Part shown: positions 45,100-58,199 of the stretch, in pieces
Numbering within the stretch: position 1 is the first letter of the stretch
Layout: each line of letters starts with the position of its first letter
Source: Athripsodes cinereus
Lineage: Eukaryota > Arthropoda > Insecta > Trichoptera > Leptoceridae
Direction of reading: 5' to 3'
Assembly (NCBI GenBank): GCA_947579605.1
Contig: OX388307.1
Coordinates: 29,675,237-29,739,236, forward strand
DNA length: 64,000 bases
Position numbers and translations under genes: made by a program
Notes under the pieces: model-generated
What the model saw: only the letters and a program-made list of their open reading frames with translations
Databases searched by the model: none
What the model was told of the DNA's origin: nothing

Positions 45100-45640
45100 T
45101 TATATTGGAAGACGTTACTTCTCTGTATATTTATTTGTCATGCATAAATCGAATTCAAATTGTGTTTTTTACACATTATATCTTTTATTAATCAATGTAC
45201 CTATTGTATTTACACTTTGACAATTTTATTTTACTTAATTTTATTGACTTTCCTCTTGAATTTGAATTGACTTTGTTATTGACTTTTTATTGAATTTCTC
45301 ATTGACATATTCATGCTTGTTAGTATTGACATAAATGATTTATTTGCCGTAGACCTATTGTTTCCCATCGACTTCTGTTTTATATTATTTTATTTTTTGA
45401 CTTGATATTAATTAATTACTCTATATTTACTTCTGTTTCGCATTATTTTATTTTTGACTGCTCTTTTGGCTTTATATTAATTAATTACTCTTTATATAAC
45501 TTATTATTTTATATTTGACTTGTGATTTCTGATTATCGTGTATGTTTGTATTTGTTGTCTATTATTCTGATGTTTGCAAACATGTAAAAGGCTCACGCCG
45601 TATATTGATGTAAAATAAATAAATAATAGATAAGATCGAC
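45100..45640 (+). repeat. Probable retroelement 3' region with TTGACTT-rich body
   Basis: Starts like the R2 head (ATTGGAAGACGTTACTTCTC) and ends GTAAAAGGCTCACGCCGTAT, ATTGATGTAAAATAAATAAA. The middle has many short TTATTGACTTT and TTTTATTTTTGACT repeats. The closing phrase resembles the end of the RTE-associated tail at 63440 (GGCTTATGCCGTCTATTGAT). Confidence 0.5.
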
Positions 45641-48600
45641 GCCGGGAGTAGCACCCCTGGTTTGGTAGACAGAGAGAGAGAAAGAGATGACAGGGACGCT
45701 TTCAAGTTGATATAATAAAATACCACCTAAACATAGGTATATAATCACTCACCAACTCACTTGGGGCCGTGTTCAAAATTACATTCACTGGGCTATATTG
45801 TAATGTAAAGTGCAAGATTTTCAAAGACATAAAATAACACAATCAATACAGTTTGTAGTTTGATTTCTACGACGTTCGGTTCCAAAACTTGAATTAAACT
45901 GTTATCAAATTATCCCAATCCTTTGTAAGGTTAGCCTTTTTAGTGGCTTAGAGTAGGTACGTGAAAATGAGGATTTAAAAATGTGTTAAAAAAAAGTAAC
46001 TTAGTAAAAAAATACTTTTTTTTATAATTATTAATTTTTCACTAATATCTGAAATTTCACGTGATTTATTATATATTTTTAACGCATTCAGCGAACAAAG
46101 ACGATGAGGTGTGCTACTAATCCTGAATGACTTAAACTTTTGTTGGAACGAATAGGAAAGATTAGCATGTATTTTACGTAGTTTTTCAGCTTGCAAACCC
46201 ACTTAGGTATGGGAAATGGCACGATGGTATGGATGGATGTAATTTATGTTCAGTTAGGTGCTTGTTGAAGCTAGTCTAAATTTTACTTGGGGCGATTTTC
46301 ACCTTAAACCAGGACCTGCGTGAATACTTTCAACTTCAGAACGTCCTAACATAAGAGTGACTTATAGAATGAACTGTTTAATTAGATTATTACATTATCC
46401 ACTTACACACTAGATGGCATTAGTAGTTAGAATGTAGTTATTGCCTTGGGATTAAACAAAAATACTTTTAAAAGTCCTCTGCATTTCAGTAATCATTGGA
46501 TAAATGTCGTGACAAATTAATAGATGTCAATTCTATCGGGATAAAAGTTAGTTCATTGTGCTGCATGAATAGAACAAAAAGTAATATAATGTAATGAAAT
46601 ACTTACGTTTGTTTTTTTTTATTAAAATTTGGAAATATTTCATTCGATTTTATTTTTCCATACTCATCACGTCATAATCTCTGTTTTTGGATAATCATAT
46701 AAAAATTGTATGTACCTATTATTTGTTTAAATTACACGTAAGTAGGTACATAAGACTTTTACTTAAAATTACTATTAATCTTCTAAAGTCTGTTTTGAAA
46801 TGAACCATAGTGAGGTTGAGCAAATAAGATTACTTCTCCAAATACTGGTGGTGCAGGATTATTGTTTATTTCACTGTTATTCTCCTTAATGGTGTTTCAT
46901 GACATTGCATAAATTATCTCCACTCCATCGCAAGTTTAATAAGATTTAATGAATATTAGATTTCAATTACTTATCTTCTCGCATACATACCTATGTTTAA
47001 TGTAAATATTTATTTATGCAAGTGAGGCATGGACGTGGTTGATGTCTTCTTCTTCTTCGATAAAAAACAAAAATATTGCATTGCATTCGAGCTTGTATGA
47101 AGATGGATGCTTCCGATGTTGTTTCCATTGAACTGCAACAGATGTCTTTCCAGTTTGAAAGCACAGATAATGTAATGAAATCGTATAAAAATTGATTTCA
47201 AGAGTGGAAAAATATTGAGTTGTAACATATATACAATTTTCAAAAATTACAAGTCATGTGATAAGCATGACACAGAGGAATTGGGAATGTTACCTAGATT
47301 TAAAGAGTACTCTTAACCAAGCCTAAGTCGATTCATAAGCGTCGAAACTCTGTGTTGTGCACTCCTTGAGGAAGTTCACATATGTGTATGTGTATCATAT
47401 ACAACATACCTACCTAGTTAATACCTATTCAAATAGGTTGACTATGGATGAGTGTGATCAGTTGGAATGATTAATCTGTAGTAGTTCAAAATATGTTTAA
47501 CAAAAATATTAAAATCCATATCTATATTCCCATTCCCTCCCAGAAGGCCACGACCTCTCTTGCAGCGAACTCACGCAAAAATATTTAACTCATGTGGTTG
47601 ATGTAAAATATTTTTATTAATGAGTATAATGGATTATTTTAGATTCAAAATGAAATACAAGTTAGGTAAAAGTAACATCAACTCGATTTTCCGTTGAATA
47701 AGATACAGAAAGTAAAATAGCAAATTTTGTAAAGAAGAAACTTTGTTTTTCTAGAAAAGTGTCGCGATTTCATGTGCCTCTGCAGTTCTGCAGGCTAAAA
47801 TAATATTGATCTGCAACTATTATTCTTTAATTTATTAAAGAAATTGTTGTTATTTGTCACCATGGTACTGAGATAAACAGAAACCGTATGCAAAGCAAAG
47901 TTATCTATTTGTAGACTTGTTTGTTGGGTTTAGCGACCGTTGTATGTAAAATAAATACATACATACATAAAAAAATAATAAATAAACTCGTTGAGTTAAT
48001 GAAGAAAATCTATAGAACTTTTGAAATTTTGATAAAAAGAATCTAGGGCAAATCCGTTTACTAATCATGTTATAATATTATTTATTTACTTCTTCTCTAA
48101 GTAACAAATGAAAACATAAAATTGTCGCGGTAATCTCAATTAATTCCGTTGCCATAAAGAAAATAAATGTAGGTAGGTACCAAAAACAAAAGGCTTGACA
48201 CTAATTAATTCTCGGTTTATGATTTCTAAAAAGTCTTTTTTACGTTTGACTTTCATAATTTAAAGCCGTTGAAGAGATTACATTTGTTAATAAGTATTAT
48301 ATTTCTTAAAAGAAACACAAAAGGAAAGTAATTAACTTTCAAAGATCTCACTTATTGTTGTTTTTGATGTTTTATCATTTCAGATATAAAATAAAAAAAA
48401 AATATGTCGGGCGTGCTTCGAGGAAATTGAATTAAGAAGTAAATAACGTGAATAAAAGACTTTATCCATGAACCTCGTAATAAAGTACAGCTCGGATATT
48501 GATATTGTGTGATTAAATAATAAATTCAATAAGGAAAGTATCGCCTGGGATAATAATATTAAATAATATATCCCTGTAGAATGCACGTCGTCTATCAACC

Positions 48601-49170
48601 TCATTGTCTTGGTTTTTATTGACACGTAAATAACGATCATTATGATTATGAGTGGATATTGGATTATATAAAAATGCAGAGTTGTGTATATGTTTGCAAA
48701 ACTTGATGATAATTATAGTTTTATCCATAACCGAAGTATATCATAAAGAAAAACAAATAATACCACAGATTCTCATAATTATCTTAGAAGTATCACATTC
48801 AGAAAAAAATACATATAATATTGTCTTTTTCATTATATTTGTATAGGAAATTATCGCAAGTATATCACAGTTTCCTTTTCGTAATAGAAAACAGCAGTAC
48901 TCCAACATCTCCAAAGGAAAATACCCGAACTAAATTACCCAAAACACCAAAGCAATCTATCTCTCCTTCCGTACTTATTTACAAACAATGACGCTTACAA
49001 AATACCTAACACTAAAAAGGCTAATGAACACAAAATAAATAACGACAGAAAATTCATTCACATATTATATTATGTATTCGCATCTGCCTTCTTCTCATAC
49101 CACGTTTTCTCTCTATCTTCCCATTGAAAATGAAGTGTATAACATGGTATTTTTTTACTTCATCTGATTT
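45641..49170. other. AT-rich stretch, mostly unassigned
   Basis: Apart from an R1 piece near 46085-46140 and short ATAAACAGAAACCGT-type repeats (47875, also 40509), I see no gene, array or bounded element in these 3.5 kb. Confidence 0.4.
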
Positions 49171-49174
49171 TTAT

Positions 49175-49330
49175 GTAATTTGAAACAAGTGTTTCTTATA
49201 GGTTATTGATTCCGAGAGAGACGTCTTTCGACTTATCAGGTCATTATCAATCGATATGTAGTATAGAAAGAAACACTTGTTTCAAATTACATAATTATGG
49301 AATTCTACTACGTGTGCACCGACACAATTT
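49175..49330 (+). mobile_element. Hairpin element, second copy
   Basis: The hairpin at 49175-49290 (GTAATTTGAAACAAGTGTTT and complement) is followed by GGAATTCTACTACGTGTGCA and CCGACACAATTT, the inverted part of the 96-bp unit. The loop GAGAGACGTCTTTCGACTTA is as in the 22.7-kb copy. It forms the left partner of the array at 49886-50940. Confidence 0.85.
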
Positions 49331-49547
49331 ATTAATAATATCATCCAATTTTTTTTGAAGTCAACTTTTTTTAGAGACTACTTTGCCAGAGCTTTCTATC
49401 CTGTTTTTCTGTATCTTGTGTGCTTTCATTGATTAATCCACTACTAGAAGTCAAAATGTTGAATAAGTGGTGGAAAATAGGCAGGTTTAAGATTATAATT
49501 ATCAAACATGTTCATAATGCATCTAATGTAATGTAGTAATGATGTAA

Positions 49548-49885
49548 TGATGTCCTGGCTGCGCAACGTTAGAGAGTGGACTGGAATGAGGACAGTGGAT
49601 GACCTGTGGGCCTAGTCAAAATACATTTAAGCGTTACGTTTTCGTTCAAACGCGGACGACGTTGCGAGAACGCGTCAATTTTCGGAGCTAAAATACAAAA
49701 GTAGCTCCGAAAATTGATGCGTTCTCGCAACCTCGTCTTGTTTGAACGAAAACGAATCGAAAACGTAACGCTTAAATGTGTTTTGACTAGGCCTACTGTT
49801 CAGAGCAGCACAGATCAGGGAGGTATTCGCCGGAGTGATCGTCAACGTTGGGGGACTTGAAATGACACAGAACGAAGAAGAAGAA
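49548..49885 (+). mobile_element. RTE-like LINE 3' fragment, interrupted
   Basis: SWLRNVREWTGMRTVDDL can be read before the insert and FRAAQIREVFAGVIVNVGG after it, ending in a (GAA)n tail. With the 189-base insert removed, the frame and sequence match the 63-kb copy. Confidence 0.85.
49607..49795. mobile_element. 189-bp fold-back MITE with CTG target duplication
   Basis: The ends TGGGCCTAGTCAAAA and TTTTGACTAGGCCTA are complementary with one mismatch, and almost the whole element pairs with itself (CGTTACGTTTTCGTTCAAAC, GCGAGAACGC-CAATTTTCGGA). CTG at 49604-49606 and 49796-49798 is the duplicated target within the LINE fragment. The three-base CWG target suggests PIF/Harbinger; tentative. 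Confidence 0.88.
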
Positions 49886-50940
49886 TGATTTAGAAACTCT
49901 TTTATTAAATGTATCGTTTTGTGGAAAACAATCGCAAGGATATTAATTGTGTCGGTGCACACATAGTAGAATTCCATTATTAGACTTAGAAACTCTATTA
50001 TTAAATGTATCGTTTTGTGGAAAACAGTCGCAAGGATATCAATTGTGTCGGTGCACACATAGTAGAATTACATAATTAGACTTAGAAACTCTATTATTAA
50101 ATGTATCGTTTTGTGGAAAACAGTCGCAAGGATGTCAATTGTGTCGGTGCACACATAGTAGAATTACATAATTAGACTTAGAAACTCTATTATTAAATGT
50201 ATCGTTTTGTGGAAAACAGTCGCAAGGATGTCAATTGTGTCGGTGCACATATAGTAGAATTACATAATTAGACTTAGAAACTCTATTATTAAATGTATCG
50301 TTTTGTGGAAAACAATCGCAAGGATATTAATTGTGTCGGTGCACACATAGTAGAATTCCATTATTAGACTTAGAAACTCTATTATTAAATGTATCTTTTT
50401 GTGGAAAACAGTCGCAAGGATGTCAATTGTGTCGGTGCACACATAGTAGAATTACATAATTAGACTTAGAAACTCTATTATTAAATGTATCGTTTTGTGG
50501 AAAACAATCGCAAGGATATCAATTGTGTCGGTGCACACATAGTAGAATTCCATAATTAGACTTAGAAACTCTATTATTAAATGTATCGTTTTGTGGAAAA
50601 TAATCGCAAGGATATTAATTGTGTCGGTGCACACATAGTAGAATTCCATTATTAGACTTAGAAACTCTATTATTAAATGTATCGTTTTGTGGAAAATAAT
50701 CGCAAGGATATTAATTGTGTCGGTGCACACATAGTAGAATTCCATTATTAGACTTAGAAACTCTATTATTAAATGTATCGTTTTGTGGAAAATAATCGCA
50801 AGTATATTAATTGTGTCGGTGCACACATAGTAGAATTCCATTATTAGACTTAGAAACTCTATTATTAAATGTATCGTTTTGTGGAAAATAATCGCAAGGA
50901 TATTAATTGTGTCGGTGCACACATAGTAGAATTTCATATT
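49886..50940. repeat. 96-bp tandem array, 11 copies
   Basis: GTGTCGGTGCACACATAGTA occurs at 49949 and then every 96 bases to 50909, without exception. The unit also contains TTAGAAACTCTATTATTAAA and ATCGTTTTGTGGAAAA. Copies differ by few bases (GATATT/GATGTC/GATATC variants). Since 96 is divisible by three, hydrophobic 32-residue repeats appear in long minus-strand frames; I regard these as spurious. Confidence 0.95.
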
Positions 50941-50943
50941 TAG

Positions 50944-51050
50944 TTAAATTGAAACAAGCGTTTCTTTTTACTATAGTTTATCGATCCTGAAAGAGACGTC
51001 GTTCGACTTATCAGGCCATTATCAGTTGAGATTGATAATGACATGATAAA
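50944..51050 (+). mobile_element. Hairpin element, third copy, right border of the array
   Basis: AAATTGAAACAAGCGTTTCT, then GAAAGAGACGTC, TTCGACTTATCAGGCCATTA. It corresponds to the left arm and loop of the other two copies, more diverged. The last 96-bp unit joins it directly. Confidence 0.8.
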
Positions 51051-51444
51051 TCCTTAAAAGATTGAATTATAATAATGTCACTCTCCAGGGTTCACAGCTC
51101 ATATGAAATGTCGTTTCACAATAAAGCATTCAAATAATATTAAAAATTATAATTTATTTCTTGAGTACAATTTACTAGTTTGCATTATGTCAGTATTGTA
51201 TTTCTATTCAATCATGATTCATGTTTCTTACAATGTGTAAAGCCATCACAAACTTCACGCAATAATAATATATGTATCACCATGTCGTGTTTGTATGTGA
51301 GTATGTCTCGCTTACTATCTATCTTGCTTATACTAGCTTCTAAACTCATAGTCTCGCGTGAAGTCATAATATTGTTTTTTTTTTACTTATGTTACATTTA
51401 GCGGATTGACGAATCTTGTTTTAAATCTGACATCGTTCAGAGAG

Positions 51445-51610
51445 TTAGATCAGACATTTAACATCTTCAGTTAAGTGATTGGGTATGCAACCTATCTAAA
51501 TGTATTACCCTCTATTGACACGAAGAGGATAACATAAATGTTTATTATATACCACACAGTTAGTTCGCTGGCTACCCCACTTGTGGGAAACGCAGTAATG
51601 GTATGTATGT
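51445..51610 (+). repeat. R1 repeat copy
   Basis: CAGACATTTAACATCTTCAG, CGAAGAGGATAACATAAATG, TTTATTATATACCACACAG, TTCGCTGGCTACCCCACTTG and TGGGAAACGCAGTAATGGTA, followed by a TATG-rich tail. Confidence 0.75.
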
Positions 51611-51654
51611 ATATCATTATAAAGTAATAATATATTCATAACTATACCGCTTGG

Positions 51655-51985
51655 AGGCGTTTGAAATGTGGATCCACCGAAGAATGTTAAGAGTATCTTG
51701 GACTGACATGACAAGTAACGTTGAAGTATTACGTAGAGCAAATGCTCATAGAGAATTGTTCATAACAATCAAGCTCCGTAAAACTTTATATTTTGGTCAC
51801 ATAATGAGAGGATAAAAATATGCCATCCTAAAACTGGTGATAGAAGGGAAGATTGAGGGCCATAGAGGGGTTGGAAGAAGGCAGCTTTCCAGGCTCCAGA
51901 ACATTCAAGAGTTGCCCGGTCGGAGAGGTGTGGAGGAGCTGTTTCATGCTGTCCAGAACAGGAAGGATTTCAGTTCCATCTGAGT
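51655..51985 (+). mobile_element. RTE-like LINE 3' fragment
   Basis: Pieces read FEMWIHRRMLRVSWTDM, then VEVLRRANAHRELF, TIKLRKTLYFGHIMRG, a stop, YAILKLVIEGKIEGHRGVGR and GVEELFHAVQNRKDF. It is the same lineage as 5611-5887 (shared KLRKT-YFGHIMRG) with at least two disabling changes. Confidence 0.85.
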
Positions 51986-51989
51986 CACT

Positions 51990-54900
51990 GGATTGGTTTG
52001 CAAACAAGCTGGGTTGTTTTTTATTCTTCACTTCTTCTTTTCGTCTAGCAGTCTTTTTAAGATATGTTATATTATGTCCTTCAGTGCATTTCCTTCACCA
52101 CTTGATTTATGTAAGAGTTGTTAGTTTTTGCGATCCTATGTGTTTATAAAAACATACATACATACATGTGAAAAGCCAGAAACATTTGTATTACGTAAAT
52201 GAACGTGTTACAGAATGTGCATTGTATATAATAATATGATGATAAAATAACATTGTATGTTCTGCAATCTCCGTAGTGCACAATTCGGTAAGTACATATA
52301 TCTATAGGTTTGTACGGGTGTATACAAGTATTATGTTTTCCCAATATAACATGCATCGCTAGACACAAAACCTCTAGTCATTTCAAACATATCACATACC
52401 TAGTACCACTTTATATACAATCTTCTGGTCAAGGAGTGTTGAACCTTTTTACAATATTCGCGTTGTAACAAAACTACACATTATCAATTACGTTATAGAA
52501 AGATTCAAAGTAAAAATAGGCACAACATTAAAAAAAAAAACATATAATTACGCAAACATTACAGATCTAAGGTATTGTAAAATGAGGCAGACAGCGGAGA
52601 CTCTGATAAATAATGCTCCAAAGGGTGAACAGCACCCGAATTTCAAATTTCATTAGACTACAATCATGAGAAACGACGATCAAGATCAAGACAACTCCCA
52701 AAATGATAGGAGAGCTTTTGAGTCACATCGTAATTTGAGCCTTCTGTGTAGCTAAATGGACTTCACAGTCTGTTATAATATCACTAATAAGGGTGACTGT
52801 TTTCAAATTAATTGAATAAGTATATAAAAATACGAGATTTGTTGGTTATCCAGCCCTGTTCTGAATGATCCAACCACTAGAAGCTCACATCGCATATCGC
52901 TTCCAGTCAATCTCTTTTCGCTCCATAGTGATATTGCATGTTGCAAGTTTTGTCATGTTTTTGAAATATTTGCACAATGGAGAGAGAAAGTGATGCTGTA
53001 TGCTTCTAAATCGAAATATTATACCTACGAAGCACAAAAATGTAAACCCCTCGATGCGAATTCACCGAATCATAAAACAAGTGATAGTTTAAAAGAGTAT
53101 AAATTTCCTGTCTATCGAAATATTCTCGTTATTTTCACAACATATTTCATACTTTTATATACCGATCCATCTATTTCGGTTGGAAAAGCATAAAGTACAC
53201 ATCATTAAACTCAAACTATCAGGCTGAAATAGTGTTAAGACTTAAATCATACGTTCAAAGTCGTAAAATATTCTATGAGAAAAAACACGTACTTAAGTTA
53301 ATATTAAATTCATAACTGAATTATAAAGTTGAAGACGACGATGTGTGGTTCTTATGTGCTGATTATAAACAACATGAATATTAAAATATTATTACCATCT
53401 TAAAAGTTTATGAGTGTAAGATATAATTTTATATATAAGTTTCTGATAGCGCAAGATTTTCTAACCTGTATAGAAAAATATTTGCCGCAAGAAACTAAGA
53501 TACCTAAAAAAAGTTTTTTACAGTTATGAGATTTACTCTTTGAGTTTAAACATTGATGACTGAAATATCTTATATTTTACAAATAAATACCTTCTTGACT
53601 TTTATCGATTAATTTTTTTCTTTAATTCAGTTAAATAGAATTTTGAATTGTTATCAAACCAGAACCATGGGTATTTAAAAAAAAACCATTACGAGAAGAC
53701 TGATGAATGCGCCGCAATATTAATATTTCAAAATACATTCCAATTTATAACCGTGCATTGTGAATTAAGCTGTTGAATGAACAAAAAGGATTATGAACAA
53801 CAACAAAAAACTGAATTCTCATGCATGGATACGTTGAACATCAGTACAGTGTAACTCTTATAAGTTGTTCCAGGAATAATCCGTGTATTCTATTTTCAAT
53901 AATCAATCATCTCCAATCAACAAAGAAATAATAAAGGAATGGGAGTAGGGTGGATGAACATCGAATGGTTAAATTGCATGTCTGGTATTGTGCAGTTAAA
54001 ATAAGTCTTAAAATTTTGAGGAGTTCAATGATGGAGAACAACTCCACCTCCACTCAATGTTTCGGTTTAGTTTAAGTTTCTCATTGCGCTATCGAATCAC
54101 ATCACTGTCTTCTACTCCTAACAGTTCAAACCTTAAACAAATAACTGAAATATTTGCATGTGACTATGCCTAAGGTATCCTATACTACATTGTCTATGAT
54201 CTTTAACGCGAAGCAGTTTATTTTAAGTCATTAACTACTCATTCTGTTTTATTTCTAGATGAAACTAACGACGTAACTGATCTTGATGTTATCTGCATCT
54301 AGTCAACTCCTACAAAACCAAAATCTTCAGTGTCTAGTTTTCATCTCAACATTATTTATAGTCATGACATTTTTCTACTGGTTAACTGATTGGACTTTTA
54401 GGAGATTTGTAAAGTCGAACAAATATAAACAATTTTGGTTTTACTGTATTTTGTATTTGTATGTGATGTTACAATTTTTTGAATTATTATATTTTGCACA
54501 CGGCAGCTGATGATAACATTTCTGCCAGGTGTTACAAATGGAAGTCATAAACCAAATACTCTGAGTAGTTTCACGTTTCAGTAGGGAGGGAGCATGAACG
54601 AACACGGTGCTTAAATGATTGAAACAGAAACTATACATAAGCACAACTATAAAAATAATACACACGTAAGAGATAATTTATCAAATTCTCCGCTTACTTA
54701 ACTCTGAAGACTACGAAATATTTTTGTTACTGGCTTAATCTAATATATTGACAAACTCATTTTTCCCAGGCCAATGTAGTTTTTTCTAGATACGATAATT
54801 ATATTCAACCCGGTTTTCGGGAAATTTTTTGGTATCTTTATCAAGAGTGCACTTGAAAATGTCCATAAACGTGGACGAAAATGTAAGAGTTATAAAATAT

Positions 54901-54990
54901 ATTGTGAAAATTTGAACAGCGTTTCTGCATAAATTTAAATGATTTAAAATTGATTTTCATAGTACAGGTATAACACAGGTACCCTTCAAC
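51990..54990. other. AT-rich stretch, nothing recognised
   Basis: I see no coding region with a known domain, no array and no paired termini in these 3 kb. Confidence 0.4.
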
Positions 54991-55429
54991 AATTAAAAAT
55001 ATCATTTTTTTGCTTTAAGACCAAACCAACTGTTCGTTGGTTCTTTAAAATCATCATCATCGCTCTCAACGCTTCTCTCGAGAGCACAGGGCAGAAATAT
55101 TATAAAATAATATAACATAAATGGATATATTCTCCGATTACCCAATACACCCTTACCTGCTCCAAATACTATGCTACACACACCTCCATAAATCCCAGAC
55201 ACACTTTACTTATTGTCTCATAATATTTGTAAACATTTGTAAATATTTTTCTTCCTTGTATTTAGTTCTTAATAAAAACTCACTGATGATGGGTGTCTAC
55301 CCGAAAGGCCTCTGAGTCAAATATTGTTCATAGTGAAAGTAATACAGCGTTTTATTTTAAATCTATTTTAATCCTATTAAAATGAACTTTCACAAAGTTA
55401 TTCCAAGCACTATACAATCATTAAAATAA

Positions 55430-55560
55430 ATGGGTTAGTAGGAAGATATTGCGCTTTTGCAATAAACTCGCCCATTGCACAAATTTATTTGTTTGGTTCT
55501 ACAATGTTTATATTTTAATGATGTTTGTTATTTGTGCAATAAAGATTACTATTATTATTA
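55430..55560 (+). repeat. R2-like repeat copy
   Basis: GGGTTAGTAGGAAGATATTG, CGCTTTTGCAATAAACTCGC, ending GTGCAATAAAGATTACTATT and a (TAT)n tract. Its 3' half differs from other R2 copies, so it is a sub-family sharing the head. Confidence 0.65.
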
Positions 55561-56990
55561 TAATTCAAACAATATCGAAACCCAGAATAAATTGATAATA
55601 TTATCGTTTGTTTAAACTGTCTATGTGGGATAATAAGAATAATGATAATGCGGGATTATAAAAATACAACATGATTCTTCAAGTGAGATGAATCTTGTGT
55701 TGATCATAATAAATCTGAAAATGGTTCAATAAAATTTTGCAACATAGAAATAATATTGCTATGTTAATGTTAATGGTTAGTTTAAACTTGACTGGACCGT
55801 TGTATTCAGACTAAAATTTATAGTGGTTTTCCATAGAGTAAACAAGGTTGATGAAAAGTTTTACTAGCATAAAATCTATCACTCATAGGAAAAACAATTT
55901 TGACTAAGCAAGTAACTAGTGTATTAATTACCCTCGGTTCTAATAATCTGTCTATCCATTACGGTCAGTCAAAATATAATACTTTGGATTTTACATTAAA
56001 TTTTAACTGATAGTTATGTATAAGTAGATTTTTGGAATTGACCGCTAATCTGTATTGTGCGGTAACGTAACCACGAAGGAGATATTAGGGCGAAACCACT
56101 AAACTTTACAACTTTGCTTCTTATTATATAAACTCACATAGATGTAAATATCTAAATACAGCAACCTTCCTCAGCATCATAACGTGTCTGTACCAAGCCA
56201 ATATACTGAAACGTTACAAAAGTAAATATTGTTCAGCTGTTCAGGCTTATACTATTTCATCTGAACCTTGAATTCTTGAACATTATTATATATTCCTCTT
56301 TCACAGAGGCGTATCTAGCTTTTACGATGCTTTAGATTAATCAAGTTTTGTGAGGCTTCGGACAAAACAATTATCTGAGAATTTAAGTAACAACTATGTA
56401 AGAATATAAGTATCTGCAACGAACCTCTAACCGTTGCAGATAATTATATTCATAAGATAATGTTGCATTTTAAAAATTAATTATGTGCTATTTATTTCTG
56501 TCATGCACGAGAACCCCAAAAGCACGGGCTACGAGTGGTTGCTGTTTTCGACAATCATAACTGAATCTACGATATCTGACCCAACACTTATGAATTGTTA
56601 TTCAAAACAATTCAGGTTTAGTGGTACTAGTATATGGTCATTGCCTAACAGATGTCCGTAAATGTATTATTATAAGTATAAATAGGAGTCCTTCGATTCC
56701 TGAAATATTCGGGTAAATGTATATTTCAATATTTTTAAAGACTGCCACTGATCTTTCATAATTGTAAAACTTATTGCTGTTTGGAATCATTTGTTGCTTT
56801 ACTTTTTGCTGTCTTTAACCTGAAGCTTTTAAAATAAATTTAATAAAAATGCGAAACTATGTTGTTGTGGAAAGAAATAATATTTTTTAAGGAATGCTTT
56901 CACATTATTGCAGAAAATATCTCGGTTTATTTATCTATCTTCTTACACCATGACGATACTACATATATTCTACACGTGGGGTAGCTAGTG
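55561..56990. other. AT-rich stretch, nothing recognised
   Basis: No supported gene or bounded repeat. Confidence 0.4.
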
Positions 56991-56994
56991 GATT

Positions 56995-57165
56995 AACTGT
57001 ATTTAATAAACAAACAACTCGTACTTATCTTGCAAAAAAATGACGTTCAGGGTGGGTGCCATATTTCATTGCTGATTTTATGTTGGAAAATGGCTTACAC
57101 ATGATGCCTTACATTCGTAAACTTACTTTTTAGTTACTTGCGATTTACAGGACTCAATAAAATTC
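56995..57165 (-). repeat. R1 repeat, diverged copy
   Basis: GGGGTAGCTAGTGGATTAAC, AATGACGTTCAGGGTGGGTG and CATTGCTGATTT follow the inverse order of the family. Confidence 0.6.
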
Positions 57166-57470
57166 GGATAAGAAGACGAGACCTTTCCTCGTGGTTAATA
57201 AACGAGGTTAATGTAGATGGGTGTATCTACAATGGGGTGGACAAAGAGAACAGTGTATGTTGATGAAGCAGGTTTTTATAGTCGGCAGATACAAGTTAAG
57301 TAGGTGAGGTGGCGATCCATCCTGATGTTGTGATGCGAGGTAGAGCTGATGTGATGCCTACATACGATTCGATAGAAGTGATAGACTGACGATGTGAATT
57401 GTGATATAGTGATGTGAAGGCTGTACCTCGTAGAGGTCTCTTTACATAGTTGTGGCATGTAGATACATTA

Positions 57471-58199
57471 GGGCCAATTCTGAATCTTGATGAACGAACT
57501 AAACTAATTAATAATAGTTGACTAATATTAGTCATTATAGTACAAATTCGTATTCAGTATTAGTTACGAACTATAAACAACTATAAACTCGATAACCACC
57601 AAGGGCAAACGGTAAAATCTATGGGACAAACAAATATTAGTCGGTGATGCCGCAATAAAAAATGTTTTTCACGTTCCGATTTACATTTCTGGCAATAATT
57701 TAATAGTTGTCGCGCGTGAAAATTGTGAAATGTCAGATTTGCCGGTATATTTTGACGTTCGCATTTGCGTCGGTGCGGTGGTGGTATAATTTTACAATTT
57801 ATAGATGCCAAGAGTTGCGAGGACCCTAAAAATATCCATTTTTTACTTTTAATTGAAAAAACAACTTTATACTTCCAAAATATAGCAATATTCTGCGGCA
57901 AAATGACAGCAACTAATAATATTCGCACATTAAAAGTCGCGAATAAAATTCTGCCAAATACAACTAATTGTAGTTGTCAGATGTCAACCATAGAATAATA
58001 AATATACTAAAGTAAAGTCAACAAAAATTTCGTTCTGAATACGAAATCCATAGATTCTCGAAATTTATAGTTGTACTGAGGTGTCAAAATGAACTAGCTA
58101 ATTAAATTAGTTTTAGTACAAAAAAACTTTGAATACGAATTTGAACTAAATATTATGACTCAACTATCTCCTTACACTTTTATGATTCAGAATTGGCCC
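57471..58199. mobile_element. MITE with GGGCCAATTCTGAATC termini
   Basis: The inverted termini GGGCCAATTCTGAATC and GATTCAGAATTGGCCC are flanked by TA (57469-57470 and 58200-58201), or by ATT if one more base is counted in each terminus. The interior has further ATTCGTATTCAG/CTGAATACGAA inverted motifs. No transposase. Minus-strand frames of 115 and 79 residues inside or across it have no recognisable domain. Confidence 0.82.

Noticed and set aside
49675..50937. Minus-strand hydrophobic repeat frames (CTDTINILAIVFHKTIHLII type)
   Set aside because: They follow the 96-bp period, have no conserved start, and run into the LINE and MITE sequence at one end.
49886..50940. CRISPR array
   Set aside because: The 96-bp units are contiguous with no variable spacers, and the genome is eukaryotic.
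57581..57928. 115-residue minus-strand frame as a gene
   Set aside because: It lies wholly inside a MITE and shows no domain or codon signal.
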